From JAMXLO01 sp964427005 (GTDB lineage Bacteria; Pseudomonadota; Alphaproteobacteria; Acetobacterales; Acetobacteraceae), in NCBI GenBank assembly GCA_964427005.1, contig CAYRTL010000011.1:1-64000 (forward strand): DNA of 64,000 nt. The letters are read 5' to 3'. The notes under the pieces were generated by a model, which saw only the letters and a program-made list of their open reading frames with translations, was not told the origin of the DNA and did not search any database. Both the position numbers and the translations under genes were made by a program. This document shows positions 23,854 to 31,967 of the stretch, piece by piece (position 1 is the stretch's first letter; every line of letters starts with the position of its first letter).

Positions 23854-23888
23854 CCACTGACCACTGACCACTGACCACTGACCACTGG
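23854..23888. repeat. Heptamer tandem repeat CCACTGA
   Basis: Four perfect copies of CCACTGA (23854-23881) are followed by a fifth, CCACTGG (23882-23888). It lies 13 bases before the gamma-glutamyltransferase ATG and within the csaA divergent promoter region. Seven-base units are prone to slippage, so repeat number may vary between strains and alter spacing upstream of the gene. Confidence 0.9.
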
Positions 23889-23901
23889 AGCAAATCGAAG
23901 A

Positions 23902-25500
23902 ATGCGCGATTACCACCTGCCAGGTCGCAGCCCGGTTTATGCGACACATGGCATGGCCGCCACATCGATGCCGGCCGCCACGCTGACCGCCCTTGATGTA
24001 CTGCGCGCGGGCGGCAACGCGCTGGACGCTGCGGTCGCGGCATGCGCCGTGCTGTGCGTGATCGAGCCACAGTCTACCGGCATCGGCGGTGACTGCTTCT
24101 GCCTCTATTCCCCAGCGGGTTCGGGCAAGGTGATCGCGCTCAACGGCTCCGGCCGCTCTCCCGCCGCCGCCACGATCGACTGGTACGAGCAGCAGGGCAT
24201 CGCCGCGATCGAGAACACCTCGGCACATGCCGTCACTGTTCCGGGTGCGATCAGTGCCTGGGAAACGCTGCTGAAGGCGCATGGCCGCAAGGGCCTGGAC
24301 GAGTTGCTGCAGCCGGCGATCCGATACGCGGCCGATGGCTGGCCGGTGCATCCGAAAGTGTCGTGGGATTGGAAGCGGCTCGAAGCAAAGCTGCGCAAGA
24401 CCGGTGCGCACGCCTTCCTGCCCGGCGGTTCGGCTCCCAGTCCGGGCGATATCTTCCGCAATCCGGCGCTGGCCGAGACGCTTCGCGGCATCGCCCGCCG
24501 CGGCGCCAAGGCCTTCTACGAGGGGCCGGTCGCCGCCGACATCGTCGCAACACTGCGTGCCCGCGGCGGCCTGCACACCGAAGAGGATTTTGCCGCCGGT
24601 CTTGCGAATGCCGATTTCGTCGAGCCGATCACGCTGAACTGGCGCGGCTACGACGTGTATCAGTGCCCACCGAACGGACAGGGCATCGTCGGGCTGATGA
24701 TCCTGGGCATGCTGGGCGGGCTGCAGTCCGCGTCTGATGGTCCACTCGGCGCAGTGCGCTATCACCGCCACATCGAAGCCGCCCGCCTCGCCTATCGCGA
24801 CCGTGACGCTTTCGTCGCCGATCCATCGCAGGTCGACGTGCCGGTACAGAAGTTGCTGAGCACGGCATACCTCTCCGGCCTGCGCGCGTTGATCAAGGAC
24901 GACAAGGCTCTAAGTGCCCTGCCGTCGGCTGGCGAAGCGCTGCTGCCGCCGCATCGCGACACGATCTATCTCTGCGTCGTCGATCAGGACGGCAATGCGT
25001 GCAGCTTCATCAACTCGCTGTTCGAGGGCTTCGGTTCGGCCATCCTGGCGGAGCGCTCTGGCGTGATGCTGCAGAACCGCGGCTTCGGCTTCCGTCTGGA
25101 GCGCGGTCATCCGAACTGCATCGCACCGCGCAAGCGGCCGATGCACACGATCATTCCCGGCATGGTGATGAAAGACGGCCAGGCGGTGATGCCATACGGC
25201 GTGATGGGCGGGCACTTCCAGCCAATGGGCCACTCGCTGTTCCTCACCAACATGCTGGAATACGGGCTCGATATTCAGGAGGCGCTGGACCTGCCGCGGC
25301 TGTTCCCGCTGAAGGGCAAGGTGCAGATCGAACGCGGCATTCCGAAGGACATCTGCGACGCGCTGGTAAAGCGCGGACACGAACTGGAACTGGTGGAACG
25401 TCCGCATGGCGGTGGCCAGGCGATCTGGATCGACCACGCGCGTGGCTGCCTGGTCGGCGGATCGGAGCCGCGCAAGGACGGACTGGCGCTGGGATATTGA
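23902..25500 (+). CDS. ggt: Gamma-glutamyltransferase family protein
   Basis: A 532-residue N-terminal-nucleophile hydrolase precursor. The N-part has HGMAATSMPAATLTALDVLRAGGNALDAAVAA and STGIGGDCFCLYS. The self-cleavage/nucleophile site is Thr354 in HRDTIYLCVVDQDGNACSFINS. The small subunit carries GSGVMLQNRG-type GF loops and a final GG.PR-like segment. There is no clear signal peptide, so it may be cytosolic, unlike E. coli Ggt. Such family members also include cephalosporin acylases. It is four bases from an amidase gene with which it forms an operon, suggesting amide or peptide catabolism (inference). Confidence 0.92.
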   Translation: MRDYHLPGRSPVYATHGMAATSMPAATLTALDVLRAGGNALDAAVAACAVLCVIEPQSTGIGGDCFCLYSPAGSGKVIALNGSGRSPAAATIDWYEQQGIAAIENTSAHAVTVPGAISAWETLLKAHGRKGLDELLQPAIRYAADGWPVHPKVSWDWKRLEAKLRKTGAHAFLPGGSAPSPGDIFRNPALAETLRGIARRGAKAFYEGPVAADIVATLRARGGLHTEEDFAAGLANADFVEPITLNWRGYDVYQCPPNGQGIVGLMILGMLGGLQSASDGPLGAVRYHRHIEAARLAYRDRDAFVADPSQVDVPVQKLLSTAYLSGLRALIKDDKALSALPSAGEALLPPHRDTIYLCVVDQDGNACSFINSLFEGFGSAILAERSGVMLQNRGFGFRLERGHPNCIAPRKRPMHTIIPGMVMKDGQAVMPYGVMGGHFQPMGHSLFLTNMLEYGLDIQEALDLPRLFPLKGKVQIERGIPKDICDALVKRGHELELVERPHGGGQAIWIDHARGCLVGGSEPRKDGLALGY

Positions 25501-25503
25501 TCC

Positions 25504-26997
25504 ATGACCGAACCCTGCGATCTTACCGCGATCGAGGCGCGCCGCCTGATCGGCCAGAAGAAGCTGGCGCCGACTGAACTTCTCGCAAGCTGCATCGCGC
25601 GGATCGAGGCGGTGGATCACGCCGTCAACGCGATGGTCGCCCGGGACTTCGATCGGGCGCGCGCAGTCGCAAAGGCGGCCGATGCGGCGGTAGCGCGTGG
25701 CAATGCGTTGCCGCCGCTGCATGGTCTGCCGATCGGTATCAAGGACCTGCAGGAGACGGAAGGTCTTCGCACGACGTACGGCAGCGTCGTCTTCCGTGAC
25801 TACGTCCCGACAGCCGACGATCGCATCGTCGCGGCGGTGCGCCAGGCCGGCGCCATCGTCGTCGGCAAGACCAACACGCCGGAGTTCGGTGCGGGTGCCA
25901 ATACGCGCAACGCGGTGTATGGCGCGACCGGCAACCCATTCGATCCGGCAAAGTCCGCCGCCGGTTCGTCCGGCGGCTCGGCGGTGGCGCTCGCGACGGG
26001 CATGGTGCCGATATGCTCGGGCTCCGACACCGGCGGCTCACTGCGCAATCCCGCCGCGTTCTCCGGCATTGTCGGGTTCCGGCCGACACCGGGTCTGGTT
26101 GCGAACGAGCGTCGCGGGCTCGGCTGGAACAATCTGTCCGTCGCAGGACCGATGGCGCGCACCGTGCCTGATCTGTGCCTGCTGCTCTCCACCATGGTGA
26201 GCGACGATGCACGCGATCCGCTGGCGACGACGATCTACGGCAAGACCGTGCGCCGCGCGGCAGACTTTGCGGTACCGTCGCGCGTCGATCTCTCGCGCCT
26301 GCGCGTCGCGCTGACACCGGATTTCGGCTTTGCTCCGACCGAACGGCACATTGCCGAAGTGTTCGCCGAGAAGACCGCGCTGTTCCGCCATGTGTTAGGA
26401 CGCACCGAGAACACCGCGCCTGATTGCGCCGGCGCCGATGAGGCGTTCGAGGTGATCCGTGCTGTCGGCGTCCTGGCTGCACATTTGGAGAAGTACCGCA
26501 CCCGGCCGCACGACCTTGGGCCCAACGTGCGGGCCAATGTCGAGGAAGGGCTCCGCTATTCGGCGGTCGATGTCGCACGCGCGCAGGCTCTGCAAACGGC
26601 GATGTACCGTCGCTGGCAGACGTTCTTCAACGAATGGGACGTCATCCTGACACCCTCGATCACCATCAGCCCGCGCTCCTGGCGTGAACTGTTTCCAGCA
26701 GAAATCGACGGCAAGCGGACCCGGACGTATTTCCATTGGCTCGCGCTTGCCTACGCCGTGACGCTGCCTGGCCATCCAGCGGTATCGCTGCCGGTTGGTG
26801 TAGATCGGAACGGCATGCCGTTCGGGTTGCAGATTGTCGGACCACGTGGTGGCGATGCGTTCGTGCTGTCTGTGGCCGCTGAACTGGAAGCGTTACTGGC
26901 GGGCGACTCCCGAACCGCGCGGCCGGTGCCGGACATTGCGCGACTGAAGGCAGCGCGGCCGATCAGCGAGATGGAAGGCTTTCTCGGATTCGACTGA
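25504..26997 (+). CDS. Amidase (amidase-signature family)
   Basis: A 497-residue serine amidohydrolase. The Ser-cisSer-Lys triad can be placed: Lys80 in GIKDLQET, Ser155 in AGSSGGSA and nucleophile Ser179 in GSDTGGSLRNP; the spacing (75 and 24 residues) equals that of fatty acid amide hydrolase. It lacks neighbours of the GatCAB complex and diverges from GatA in the C-terminus, so a catabolic amidase is more likely than tRNA amidotransferase. It follows the gamma-glutamyltransferase after a three-base gap, so they are co-expressed. Substrate not predictable. Confidence 0.93.
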   Translation: MTEPCDLTAIEARRLIGQKKLAPTELLASCIARIEAVDHAVNAMVARDFDRARAVAKAADAAVARGNALPPLHGLPIGIKDLQETEGLRTTYGSVVFRDYVPTADDRIVAAVRQAGAIVVGKTNTPEFGAGANTRNAVYGATGNPFDPAKSAAGSSGGSAVALATGMVPICSGSDTGGSLRNPAAFSGIVGFRPTPGLVANERRGLGWNNLSVAGPMARTVPDLCLLLSTMVSDDARDPLATTIYGKTVRRAADFAVPSRVDLSRLRVALTPDFGFAPTERHIAEVFAEKTALFRHVLGRTENTAPDCAGADEAFEVIRAVGVLAAHLEKYRTRPHDLGPNVRANVEEGLRYSAVDVARAQALQTAMYRRWQTFFNEWDVILTPSITISPRSWRELFPAEIDGKRTRTYFHWLALAYAVTLPGHPAVSLPVGVDRNGMPFGLQIVGPRGGDAFVLSVAAELEALLAGDSRTARPVPDIARLKAARPISEMEGFLGFD

Positions 26998-27382
26998 CAC
27001 TACGGATCCGTGGGCCTTGATCCGTGTGATCCGTGTTATTCTTAATTCAATTCGACGTTCACCGGAAGTTTGGCTCGCGGGAAGAAGGGAGAGTGGAACC
27101 GCAAATAACGCAAAACACGCAAATGGATCCTGCATCACCTGATAGGCGGCGTTGCGCGCACGTGGCGTAACGCATGCCGCGCTGTTCGGCTCGCCCGGAA
27201 CGAGGGGCCCCGACACTGGTACTCCGACCTGATGAGGAGAGCGGATTTAAGGTGGCTCAGCTCTGGTTGACGCCGCCGATCTCTTCCATGCGCATGATTC
27301 GGCCGCGACCGACAACTTGGCACTTGCGCAGCCAAACTGGCATAATTCCAGGCTGCAGAGCACTACAACTCGGAACCGTCCC
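26998..27382. other. Intergenic region with repeat copy, no gene seen
   Basis: These 385 bases carry one copy of the AATCCGTGTTATTCTT repeat (27001-27045), then unremarkable sequence. I see no convincing short gene, RNA gene or terminator; the frames present have no ribosome site. Just before the next gene is a TGGCACTTGCGCAGCCA inverted stretch, which may be regulatory for the oxidoreductase but matches no site I can name. Confidence 0.6.
27001..27045. repeat. ATCCGTGTTATTCTT repeat family, copy 2
   Basis: Contains three direct GATCCGTG units and ends GATCCGTGTTATTCTT, matching the right arm of the copies at 1911 and 28519. The left arm is not intact here, so this is a degenerate or partial copy. 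Copies 2 and 3 flank the LLM oxidoreductase gene. Confidence 0.75.
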
Positions 27383-28519
27383 ATGATCAAACGCTTCCAC
27401 GTCCTCTACGTCGGCCAGATCGACCTCGATAATGTCGGCCTCAACGGCACGCCCGCCAATGAGCGACGCTACTCCAACGACCGCCTCTCCGAGGTCTTCT
27501 TCACCACCCGCCACATGGCCCAGGTCATGGACGACTGCGGCTATTACGCGCTGTGGACCGCCGAACACCACTTCCAGCACGAAGGCTACGAGTGCCTGCC
27601 GAACCTCATCCAGCTCGGCCTCTGGCTCGCCACCCAGACCAAGCGCTTAAAATTCGGCTGCGCGTTCAACGTGCTGCCGATGTGGCATCCGCTGCGCATT
27701 GCCGAGGACTACGCGATGGCCGACATCGTCACCGATGGCCGCGTCATCATGGGCGTCGGCCGCGGCTATCACACGCGTGAGGTGGAGACTTTTGGCGCGC
27801 CGCTGATCGATGCGGACAAGAACCGCGAGTATTTCGAGGAACAGCTCCAGCTCATGCTGACCGCATTCAACGAGGAGCGGTTCAGCTTCAAGGGCAAGTA
27901 CTTCACCTGCCCGCCGGAGGTGGACTACCGCGGCTACAAGCTCAAGGACATCACGCTGGTGCCGCGGCCGAAACATCTGCCGGTGGAAGTCTGGATGCCG
28001 GTCGCTTCCGGCAAGACCATCGGCATGATGGCGAAGTATGGCCTGAAGGCGATGGTCACGCTGAACGGCGAGAAGATTCTGGACGATGTGATCCGGGCCT
28101 ATCAGGACGAATGCGCCAAGGTCGGCGTGCAGAAGAAGCTAGGGCAGGACGTTATCTGGGGTTCTGGCCTGTATCTCGCCGGCAGCCAGGAGGAGGCGAT
28201 CCGTCGCGTCGAGCCTGCGCACGATGAACGCTACAAGTGGTTCGCGCCGTTCGGCTTCGTGCGGTATGCGGATGAACAAGGGCGGACATGGGGGACCCCG
28301 GGTGCGCCGGCGCGCATTCCGTCATTGCGCGATGGCGTGGCGCAGAAGGCTTGGTTCTGTGGGACGCCGGGACAGGTCATCGATGGGATCAAGTCGATCG
28401 AGGCGAAGTATCCAGGGCTGGAGGATTACATGATCCACTGGGCCGAGGGACTGTCGCCGCGGGAATTCGAGGAACAGTTGCGCTGGTTCGCTCGGGATGT
28501 GATGCCGGCGTTTAGGTAA
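27383..28519 (+). CDS. LLM-class flavin-dependent oxidoreductase
   Basis: A 378-residue luciferase-like monooxygenase or F420/FMN oxidoreductase TIM barrel. Family landmarks are CGYYALWTAEHHFQHEGYECLPN (conserved ExHH element), KRLKFGCAFNVLPMWHPLRIAEDYAMADIVTDGRVIMGVGRGYHTREVETFG, and GTPGQVIDGIKSI near the end. An in-frame upstream ATG at 27317 would add an unrelated 22-residue tail; 27383 fits the family. The enzyme stands alone, with a repeat on each side and its own promoter presumably in the 385-base upstream gap. Substrate unknown. Confidence 0.92.
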   Translation: MIKRFHVLYVGQIDLDNVGLNGTPANERRYSNDRLSEVFFTTRHMAQVMDDCGYYALWTAEHHFQHEGYECLPNLIQLGLWLATQTKRLKFGCAFNVLPMWHPLRIAEDYAMADIVTDGRVIMGVGRGYHTREVETFGAPLIDADKNREYFEEQLQLMLTAFNEERFSFKGKYFTCPPEVDYRGYKLKDITLVPRPKHLPVEVWMPVASGKTIGMMAKYGLKAMVTLNGEKILDDVIRAYQDECAKVGVQKKLGQDVIWGSGLYLAGSQEEAIRRVEPAHDERYKWFAPFGFVRYADEQGRTWGTPGAPARIPSLRDGVAQKAWFCGTPGQVIDGIKSIEAKYPGLEDYMIHWAEGLSPREFEEQLRWFARDVMPAFR

Positions 28520-28612
28520 AGAATAACACGGATTGCACAGATTTTCGCACGGATTACGCGGACCGTGATCCGTGCAATCCGTGCGAAAATCTGTGCAATC
28601 CGTGTTATTCTT
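28519..28612. repeat. 37-bp perfect inverted repeat, ATCCGTGTTATTCTT family, copy 3
   Basis: The left arm 28519-28555 and right arm 28576-28612 are perfectly complementary over 37 bases, with a 20-base loop. Each arm contains AAGAATAACACGGATT and an internal GCACGGATT. It begins on the stop codon of the oxidoreductase. In RNA it would form a very stable hairpin. No transposase is present. Confidence 0.9.
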
Positions 28613-28651
28613 AACGCGATCGCAAGCACCACAGGCGCAGCATTATTATGA

Positions 28652-29029
28652 ATGCTCGTCCACGGCAGCGACCTGACATACAAGATCATCGGTCTGGCGA
28701 TGCGCGTTCATCGTCGCCTCGGCCCAGGCCTGCTTGAGTCTGTCTATGAGAAATGCCTCTGCCACGAGTTCGCCCGCGCTGGCGTACCTTTCGAACGGCA
28801 GGTGCAACTCCCTGTAACCTACGATGATGTCGTGATCGACTGCGGCTACATCGCCGACATCATTGTCGCTGGCCAAGTCATCCTGGAACTGAAGTCAGTC
28901 GAGAACCTGCTGGCGGTTCACCAGGCTCAGCTCCTCACCTACCTCCGCCTCAGCACCTGCCGGATAGGACTGCTGATCAACTTCAACACAGCCTCGCTCA
29001 CCGACGGGGTCAAACGCTGCGTTGTTTAA
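28652..29029 (+). CDS. GxxExxY protein
   Basis: A 125-residue protein of the TIGR04256 group, named for the motif seen here as GPGLLESVYEKCLCHEF (residues about 22-38). Downstream DCGYIADIIVAGQVILELKSVE holds the D and ExK acids of a PD-(D/E)XK nuclease-like core. The biological role of the family is unknown; its members are scattered and often isolated, consistent with horizontal mobility. Here it lies 39 bases after a long palindromic repeat and its stop overlaps the convergent dksA stop (shared TTAA). There is no obvious ribosome site at the ATG. Confidence 0.85.
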   Translation: MLVHGSDLTYKIIGLAMRVHRRLGPGLLESVYEKCLCHEFARAGVPFERQVQLPVTYDDVVIDCGYIADIIVAGQVILELKSVENLLAVHQAQLLTYLRLSTCRIGLLINFNTASLTDGVKRCVV

Positions 29030-29442
29030 TCGTCCCGGTGGACGCGTTCCATGCGCTCATGGCGCTCCTGCGCCTCGATGGACAAAGTGGCGATCGGGCG
29101 GGCCTCCAGCCGGCGCAGGCCAATGGGCTCGCCGGTCTCCTCGCAAAACCCGTACGTGCCGTTCTCGATCCGGATCAGCGCCTGATCGATCTTGGAGATC
29201 AGCTTGCGGGCGCGATCTCGCGTCCGCAGTTCAAGCGCCCGGTCGGTCTCCACGCTGGCCCGGTCGGTGATGTCCGCCTCGTGGATGCCCCCCTCCGACA
29301 GGCTGGCCAGGGTTCCATCGGCTTCCTTCAGCAGATCGGTTCGCCAACGCAGTAGTTTCTGCCGGAAGTATTCGACCTGGATGGGGTTCATGAATTCCTC
29401 ATCCTCGGTCGGACGGTAGTCGGGGGGTAGGGTGACCATCAT
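29026..29442 (-). CDS. dksA: RNA polymerase-binding transcription factor DksA
   Basis: Binds the RNA polymerase secondary channel and, with ppGpp, controls rRNA and amino-acid promoters. The 138 residues open MMVTLPPDYRPTEDEEFMNP, then QVEYFRQKLLRWRTDLLKEA begins the coiled coil with tip acids in EADITDRASVETDRALELRTRDRARKLI. The C-terminal TYGFCEETGEPIGLRRLEARP keeps only one of the four zinc cysteines of E. coli DksA, as in other alphaproteobacterial forms, so it is probably zinc-independent. The start at the paired ATGs (29442/29439) fits the family; upstream codons are not conserved. It neighbours flagellar genes. Confidence 0.94.
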   Translation of the reverse strand: MMVTLPPDYRPTEDEEFMNPIQVEYFRQKLLRWRTDLLKEADGTLASLSEGGIHEADITDRASVETDRALELRTRDRARKLISKIDQALIRIENGTYGFCEETGEPIGLRRLEARPIATLSIEAQERHERMERVHRDD

Positions 29443-29619
29443 GGCTTGCCGGACCTGCCTTTCCTCACGCTGCGCTCCGCCCTTGGCTCGTCGGAAGCCG
29501 CGGAACCCCCCGGCCGTCCTGGATCGCAATTGCGCGGGCTTATAGCGATGGCCGATAGCTCCGCCAAGAGCATGTGAAGAAGCTTCAACGACCTGAAATG
29601 AAACGGTTGCGTGATCCGT

Positions 29620-30027
29620 TTAAAACTGCCGCCGAGCCAATTCCACCCGCACCCGGACCACGATTGCGGAGATCATCGCAGCCAGCCGCCGATCCGTCGC
29701 GTGCGGCACGGCGGCCGCGAGTTCGGCCAGGCGTTGCAGCGTCGAGACTTCATCCGAAGCGCCGAGCAGGCGACGCTGCAGCGCGGCCAGCTCCGCCAGC
29801 ATATCCTGGCCGTGGTGACGTGCCTCCCGATCCTGCGGGGTCTCGCCCCCAAGTTCCTGTAGCGTCAGCATGGAGGCGGCGGACGCGGCCTGTGTCGCGG
29901 TAGCCCCGGCGGTCGCGCCGGGCGCGGGCGCAGGCAGTGGCACGACAAAGCCGGGCGCGGCAGCTTGCGGTGTCCGCCCCGTCGGTTGCGTCGCGGCTGG
30001 CCAGCCGATTCGTTCGATCGCTGCCAT
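29620..30027 (-). CDS. fliX: Flagellar assembly regulator FliX
   Basis: A 135-residue class II flagellar protein that in Caulobacter couples flagellar basal-body assembly to activation of the sigma-54 regulator FlbD. The C-terminal domain matches the family: ETPQDREARHHGQDMLAELAALQRRLL and RRLAAMISAIVVRVRVELARRQF. The N-terminal half is low-complexity Pro/Ala/Gly. The start at 30027 follows TGAGGACTGG. It is divergent from flgI, an arrangement also found in Caulobacter. A sigma-54 promoter lies in the shared 155-base gap. Family recognition rests on the C-terminal pattern. Confidence 0.85.
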   Translation of the reverse strand: MAAIERIGWPAATQPTGRTPQAAAPGFVVPLPAPAPGATAGATATQAASAASMLTLQELGGETPQDREARHHGQDMLAELAALQRRLLGASDEVSTLQRLAELAAAVPHATDRRLAAMISAIVVRVRVELARRQF

Positions 30028-30108
30028 TCGTCCAGTCCTCACATGCCGGCCGGCAGGTTCTGCCGGGAGGTTGCGCCGGAGGCTCGGCCAGTTGCCTCAG
30101 CTTCGCTG

Positions 30109-30123
30109 TGGCACGGCACTTGC
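30109..30123 (+). promoter_or_regulatory. Sigma-54 promoter upstream of flgI, nearly palindromic
   Basis: TGGCACGGCACTTGC matches the -24/-12 consensus TGGCACG-N4-TTGC, with GG at 30110-30111 and GC at 30122-30123, giving +1 at about 30135. Extended by two bases the reverse strand reads TGGCAAGTGCCGTGCCA, which keeps GG and GC at correct spacing and could also serve the divergent fliX. Confidence 0.75.
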
Positions 30124-30182
30124 CACATCACGGGCGACACTGCCGCAAATTCCTTTCGAGGCGCTTACCGCCGAGGCCCACA

Positions 30183-31283
30183 TTGATCCGGTTCATTCGC
30201 TTGCTCGCTCTGCTGATGCTGCTCTGCCCCGCCTGGCCGACAGAGGCGCAGGTCCGCATCAAGGACATCGCCGACATGGAGGGCGTGCGGGAGAACCAGC
30301 TCATCGGCTACGGGCTCGTCGTGGGCCTGAACAACACCGGGGACAAGCTGGACAACGCGGTGTTCACCCGCGAATCGCTCATCGGCATGCTGGAGCGGCT
30401 GGGCGTCAATACGCGCGATCAGGTCCAGAAGCTTAAAACCAAGAACATCGCCGCAGTCATGGTGACGGCGGATCTGCCGGCCTTCGCCCGCGGCGGCAGC
30501 CGTATCGACGTGGCAGTGTCGGCGCTGGGCGATGCGACCAACCTGACGGGCGGCACGCTGCTGGTCACGCCACTGCTCGCTGCCGATGGCGAGGTCTATG
30601 CGGTGGCTCAAGGCGCGGTCGCCACCGGGGCGATTGCCGCCCGTGGCGCCGCCACGTCTGTGACCCGCGGCGTCCCCACCTCAGCGCGTATTGCCAACGG
30701 GGCAACGGTGGAGCGCGAGGTGGCATATCGGCTCGACAAGACCAGCGGGCTCCGGCTCGGCTTGCGCAATCCGGACCTGACCACCGCGCGCCGGATCGAG
30801 GTCGCGATCAACAAGGCTCTCGGCCCGATCGCCAAGGCAACCGATGCGCGCACAGTGGCGCTGAACCTTGCTGGCCGCGACCCGATCGAGACGCTCGCCA
30901 CACTGGAGGATCTGCGGGTCGAGCCTGACAGCCCCGCTATCGTGGTCATAGAGGAAGCGAGCGGCACCATCGTCATGGGTGCCAACGTCCGGATCAGTAC
31001 GGTCGCCATCGCCCAGGGCAACCTGACCATCCGGGTGACCGAGACGCCCGAAGTCAGTCAGCCAGCGCCATTCTCCGGCGGTACCACTGTCGTCGTGCCG
31101 CGCACCCAGGTGCAGGTGGACGATCAGCACGACCGCAAGCTGGGCATTCTGCAAGGCAGCGTGACGCTGCGCGACCTGGTGGCGAGCCTGAACGCTCTTG
31201 GGGTCGGACCGCGTGACCTGATCAGCATCCTGCAGTCGATCAAGGCTGCCGGCGCATTGCAGGCCGACCTCGTGGTGCGCTGA
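30183..31283 (+). CDS. flgI: Flagellar P-ring protein FlgI
   Basis: Forms the periplasmic P-ring around the flagellar rod. The 366-residue length is typical. The start is TTG at 30183, with GAGG seven bases upstream; it exposes the signal peptide MIRFIRLLALLMLLCPAWPTEAQ, needed for Sec export. Any earlier start would bury it. Motifs are VRIKDIADMEGVRENQLIGYGLVVGLNNTGD (mature N-terminus), KNIAAVMVTADLPAFARGGSRIDV, GGTLLVTPLLAADGEVYAVAQG and GTIVMGANVRIS. It is transcribed from the sigma-54 promoter and overlaps flgJ by one base. Confidence 0.96.
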   Translation: MIRFIRLLALLMLLCPAWPTEAQVRIKDIADMEGVRENQLIGYGLVVGLNNTGDKLDNAVFTRESLIGMLERLGVNTRDQVQKLKTKNIAAVMVTADLPAFARGGSRIDVAVSALGDATNLTGGTLLVTPLLAADGEVYAVAQGAVATGAIAARGAATSVTRGVPTSARIANGATVEREVAYRLDKTSGLRLGLRNPDLTTARRIEVAINKALGPIAKATDARTVALNLAGRDPIETLATLEDLRVEPDSPAIVVIEEASGTIVMGANVRISTVAIAQGNLTIRVTETPEVSQPAPFSGGTTVVVPRTQVQVDDQHDRKLGILQGSVTLRDLVASLNALGVGPRDLISILQSIKAAGALQADLVVR

Positions 31284-31567
31284 TGAACGTGATCGTGCCA
31301 GCAGCCAGCACGCTGGCTCCCACTGAAACCGCGAAACTGTGGCAGGCGGCGCGGGACTTCGAAGCAATGGCGATCGGGCAGTTGCTCCAGCCGATGTTCG
31401 AGACGGTCGACGCAGCCCACTCCGCTTTCGGCGGCGGCGAGGCCGAAGCGACATGGCGGCCGATGCTGGTCGATGCCATCGGCAAGCAGATGGCGGCGCG
31501 CGGCGGTATCGGCCTTGCCGTCCCGGTGTTCAACGCCTTGCTGCGCGCACAGGAGCAGTCACGATGA
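31283..31567 (+). CDS. flgJ: Rod-binding protein FlgJ, N-terminal domain only
   Basis: A 94-residue protein equivalent to the FlgJ N-domain (rod-binding, PF10135): KLWQAARDFEAMAIGQLLQPMFETV, then FGGGEAEATWRPMLVDAIGKQMAARGGIGLA. The peptidoglycan hydrolase domain found in gammaproteobacterial FlgJ is absent, as is usual in alphaproteobacteria, where a separate SltF-like lysozyme acts. It is coupled to FlgI (TGATG) and to the next gene (ATGA). It acts as rod cap in the periplasm and has no signal peptide, so it is exported by the flagellar type III system. Confidence 0.9.
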   Translation: MNVIVPAASTLAPTETAKLWQAARDFEAMAIGQLLQPMFETVDAAHSAFGGGEAEATWRPMLVDAIGKQMAARGGIGLAVPVFNALLRAQEQSR

Positions 31568-31929
31568 CCACGGACCTCATCGCTGCCGGAACCGCTCTGG
31601 CAGAAACCCTGGAGACAGAGAACGATGCGCTGACTGCGCTGGACCTGCCGCGGGCCGGCGCCATGCTGGCCAGAAAGCAGCGGGCACTCGCCGACATGGC
31701 GGCTACGCAGAACACGGCGGTGCCGAATGATGCCGCCGAACGGATGGTGCGGCGGTTGCAAGGCCTGGCAGTCGAGAACAAACGTCTGCTCGAGCGTGCT
31801 CTCGCAGCACAGGGCCGCGTCCTCAGTGTTGTTGCACAGGCCGCGACATCTTCATCGGCGCCCACGGGATATGGCTCGATCCGCGCCGGAAGCAGGCCGA
31901 CGCCGCTCGCGCTGTTGGCAAAGGTCTGA
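31564..31929 (+). CDS. Probable flagellar export chaperone, FlgN-like
   Basis: A 121-residue all-helical protein starting in the ATGA overlap with flgJ. It is Ala/Leu-rich with a long heptad-like region (ENDALTALDLPRAGAMLARKQRALADMA ... RRLQGLAVENKRLLERALAAQ) and a short C-terminal tail YGSIRAGSRPTPLALLAKV, resembling alphaproteobacterial FlgN proteins that end in a Tyr-Gly motif. FlgN chaperones hook-filament junction proteins. Identification relies on size, helix pattern and operon position, so it is moderately confident. It is the last gene of the flagellar run; 38 bases separate it from the next operon. Confidence 0.65.
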   Translation: MTTDLIAAGTALAETLETENDALTALDLPRAGAMLARKQRALADMAATQNTAVPNDAAERMVRRLQGLAVENKRLLERALAAQGRVLSVVAQAATSSSAPTGYGSIRAGSRPTPLALLAKV

Positions 31930-31967
31930 CGCTATCGGTCGTCCGATCGGCGTGATACGCCCGGAGC

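Noticed and set aside
23854..23888. Heptamer tandem repeat as a CRISPR array
   Set aside because: Units are seven bases with no spacers and no cas genes.
29597..29617. AAACGG/CCGTTT inverted repeat after fliX
   Set aside because: Only 6-bp arms with a 9-base loop and no T run; not a convincing terminator.
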